Position numbers and translations under genes: made by a program. Positions 61,501-64,000 of a DNA stretch of 64,000 nucleotides are shown piece by piece. Below the pieces are notes generated by a model, which saw only the letters and a program-made list of their open reading frames with translations, made no database searches and was not told where the DNA came from. How positions within the stretch are numbered: the stretch's first letter is position 1; each line of letters opens with the position of its first letter. Source of the DNA: Prototheca cutis (lineage: Eukaryota; Chlorophyta; Trebouxiophyceae; Chlorellales; Chlorellaceae); the NCBI GenBank assembly GCA_002897115.2, contig BCIH01000010.1:746288-810287 (forward strand), given 5' to 3'.

Positions 61501-64000
61501 CGCCGCATGGAGCGCCGAGGCTTCGTCCGCGCTGAGCACAGCCCGCAGGATTGGAAAGGCCAATCTGATCGCCGGCGCCGGCAACGGCGAATCCGCAGGT
61601 ACGGCCTCCTCCTCCTCCGTGGCCGCGCGTCCACCCACTGATGTCAAAAGCGCTGCGATTGATGCCTGCATGCAACGACTCTCTGTCAGCTGTGTATACG
61701 CATTGCTGACGGTTGCAGGTTCGTCGCCGGCCACACCCTTGTCCTCGGCGGAGGACCCGTTCAGTCCGCTGCTGGGGCCAGCGAGAACAGAAAGACGCAG
61801 TGCAGCGGCCACATCAGCGGCGTGGGCTCCCAGGCCGTGGGGCAGCGCCGTGCACACGGCCGCCGCCGCGACAAAGGCAGCACCGTCACCGACGAGCGAC
61901 GACCCCAGCAACGGCATGATGGGCGCGATCAATGCCTCGGCGTTCGATGCGGTGGTTTCTTTTGACGCCGAGCTGACAGCCGCCAGGGCCAAGAGCCCAC
62001 GCGACAGCTTGTGTGCAATGGCTGCCACCTCGGCACGGACAGCTGCCTCGGATTCGAGCTGCTTCTGCCTGGCGATGGCCGCCGCATCCTTGCCCTTGTC
62101 AAGCGCCACACGGCCTCCGGTCGTAGTGGCAGCGCCACGGCCGCCAGCCCCCGTTTTCGATGTGGCGGTCGTCGCGCGGGCCGCTCCGGTGCCGGCACGT
62201 GCTCCAGCAGCTGTCGCAGCCCTTGCCCCCGCAGACGACAATGTGCCGGAGGTCCCCTTGCCGCTAGCACTGGTGCCACCCTGTCCCTCTGGGCCCGTCG
62301 TCGCGGCCGACGATCTTGCCAAGTAAAACTGGATGGTGCTTGGGGGGGGCACGGCGCCGCCGGTGGGCCCACTGGCCAGCACTCGCTGGAGCACCTCAGC
62401 GGGCATGATGGCCCCGCCGTCACTCTCGGTGGCCAGTCGGCCCGGGCGAGTGAAGGCGACCCGCAGCTGCATGGGGCTCAGCGCGTCGTGCGCAGTGCGG
62501 TCCAGCGCTGGGGTCAACAGCTCCAGAGCCCGGGGCACCAACCTGCTGGGTTCAAGCGCCACCACCGATCGCAGCGCCGCCAACAGCGCCGCCGGCTGGC
62601 TTGCTGCGCCCCCCAGCAATGGTGTGATCAGCGCCGAAAGGACTGCAGCTCCGCCGTCATCGCCATGCAACGATGCCAGTGTATTCTCGCGGCTAGCCTG
62701 GAGCGCAGGCAAGACGGCGGCGCGCCACAGGGCATCGGGCGCCGCGCTCCCCGCCCGGTGCCAGGTAGCGGGCTCGGAGTGCGCCGCGACGGCCAGTCCC
62801 GCCAGTGCATCAGCGCCCAGTGGGCTTGCCGCGCCGGCGCCCTTGGCCACAGCGTGCACAGCGTGCGCATACCGNGCAGCCAGCTCCTGCGCACCGGGGT
62901 CTTCCTCAGCCGCGCCCACCGGCGCGAACACCTGCGCCGCTTCGGCGGGATGGTCCAGCCAGTGCAGCAATGCGGCCGTCAGCATTGAAGCTGTGGGATT
63001 GTTATTAGAAAGAATTGGGAATTAAGATTCAACTGATTGGTTGATTGGTTCATTAGTGAGGTCATCGGGGAGCAAACACAGCATCATCACTCCTGGGCGG
63101 CTGCTCAATCCCCCCCCCCCAAATGAATAATCACCCGCTTACCATGCTGGCTCCCAATGGCCTGGATCTGTGTTGCGGCTTCCCGGCGGACGACCCGGTC
63201 ATGGTGAAGGAGCAGCAGAGTCAGCGTCTCTGCCAGTGCGGTTGCATTATCGCCGCCGGNCTTGTGGAGAACATCAGGTGCATCCACGGGCTTTGGGGCG
63301 GCCGCAGCCAACAAGAGCCCCGCGAGCTCCGCGGCGGCCGCCGGCGCGGCGACCTTGGCGGCCGTCACTGGCTGCAGCAGCGCACTGCCCGAGGCAAACA
63401 GCCCCGCGTCCTTGACGCCCTTCGCCAGCTTGTCGCTGTCAGCGCCGGCTGTCAACAACAGTCGTGCCAGGCACAGCGCCGCCAGCAGGCCGTCGCCACG
63501 CAGGCCGGGTTTGGCCAGACCGTCGGTCGCCAGTTTGAGCAGTGCTGGCGCGGCGGTCATGGTGGCGGTGGTGAGAGCCGTAGACCCGGCTTCAGCGGCC
63601 TCTGCTTCGCAGCGCTGCGCGGCATTCAGCGCCAGCAGGTGCGCACGGCGGGGGCCCTCTTTGGCCTCCTCGACTCCCTCTCCCAGGCGGGCTGCAAACG
63701 CCGAGCCCGCGGCGCCCGCCACGGGCAGGAGCCGAGCCGCCGAGTCCAGCAGCGCCACGCGGGCTTCTTCCCCGGGCTCGCCCGGGTACGCCTTGGCCAC
63801 GCCCTCCAGCAGCTTCTTCGCAGCTTCCCGGGTGGTCTCCTCTTTCGGGGCTGGCACAGCTGGCGCCACCAAGAGGCCCAGGGCCTTGGCCAGGCACACA
63901 CGCTCGGCCACGCCCTTGATCTTGCCCTCGGCCGAACCGTCGAAAAGAGCCAAAGCAGACGAGCAGGCACTCAACAGCTCGTCAGCACTCGTGAGTGAAG
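55574..64000 (-). CDS. GCN1: GCN1, activator of the eIF2-alpha kinase GCN2 (5' end outside window)
   Basis: Eight exons are visible from the edge: 64000-63143 (open at the edge), 62990-60246, 60125-59878, 59728-58754, 58661-57483, 57267-57139, 57027-55969 and 55876-55574, about 2500 residues of a protein usually near 2650. It is built of HEAT repeats throughout. Family landmarks: KLGRLFEPYI, LLGSMAF, MPVVSRGLRD, DLLPWLLERL...SGAAQGLAEV, SWRIRQSSIELLGDLLFK, HVWKTLVTNTP, GLCLPKALGPLLPIY and GSAELRELAAEGLGQLI. GCN1 binds stalled or collided ribosomes and GCN2, passing the uncharged-tRNA signal that leads to eIF2-alpha phosphorylation. Exon 57483 is followed by a GC donor (GCAAGG), supported by the conserved LK-DAV junction. 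N bases include 56008, 58223, 59402, 61215 and 62875. Confidence 0.9.

Noticed and set aside
60590..62326. A 578-codon open frame on the plus strand
   Set aside because: It is the antisense shadow of the long GCN1 exon on the minus strand; GC-rich coding DNA keeps the complementary frame open. Its product is low complexity (Ala/Ser/Arg).

Overview
This window looks like nuclear DNA of a green alga, most likely a trebouxiophyte of the Chlorella/Auxenochlorella kind. Four things point there: the high GC content; densely packed, intron-rich genes with short GT-AG introns; a plastid-type aspartokinase-homoserine dehydrogenase and a nuclear-encoded chloroplast ATP synthase delta subunit, both starting with transit-peptide-like leaders; and land-plant-like proteins such as the NDT-type carrier, the clade-L-like PP2C and the STEEP1/UPF0235 fusion. 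The species is inferred and cannot be proven here. The assembly is a draft, with isolated N bases and one 455-N gap inside a polyubiquitin gene.

Layout, left to right: an unassigned edge and a possible orphan ORF (1-900); a C1orf131/DUF4602-like nucleolar protein (+); the autophagy kinase ATG1 (+); a cytochrome b5-fused front-end desaturase (-); a 2-aminoadipate/kynurenine aminotransferase (+) converging on chloroplast ATP synthase delta (-); bifunctional aspartokinase-homoserine dehydrogenase (-); a CID-domain protein of the RNA polymerase II CTD-binding type (+); a PP2C phosphatase with a long disordered tail (+); a small secreted protein (+); TAM41 (-); a long-chain acyl-CoA synthetase (+); an 88-residue coiled-coil protein (-); a 15-exon SABRE/KIP/FMP27 (BLTP2) bridge-like lipid transfer protein filling 35.0-48.4 kb (+); an NDT-type mitochondrial/plastid NAD carrier (+); polyubiquitin (+); a relic mobile element with a Fanzor/TnpB-like C-terminus; histone H2A (-); a STEEP1-UPF0235 fusion (+); and most of GCN1 (-), running off the right edge.

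There are no operons. Neighbours share themes rather than a pathway: lipid metabolism and transport (desaturase, TAM41, acyl-CoA synthetase, BLTP2), amino-acid metabolism and its sensing (aminotransferase, AK-HSDH, GCN1) and nutrient/stress control (ATG1, GCN1, ubiquitin, PP2C). Most exon models were checked by reading phase across each junction and by recalled similarity to known families; splice sites remain predictions.

The most unusual material is a small repeat family. It comprises a near-perfect foldback element at 3645-3749, a truncated copy at 15128-15200, a longer element at 15229-15490 and an opposite-orientation relative at 52278-52812 that carries a zinc-ribbon plus NRD motif typical of Fanzor/TnpB nucleases. 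Also notable are a 56-nt C homopolymer and many C-tracts at 3' splice sites, GC-AG introns, and microsatellites lying exactly on splice junctions.
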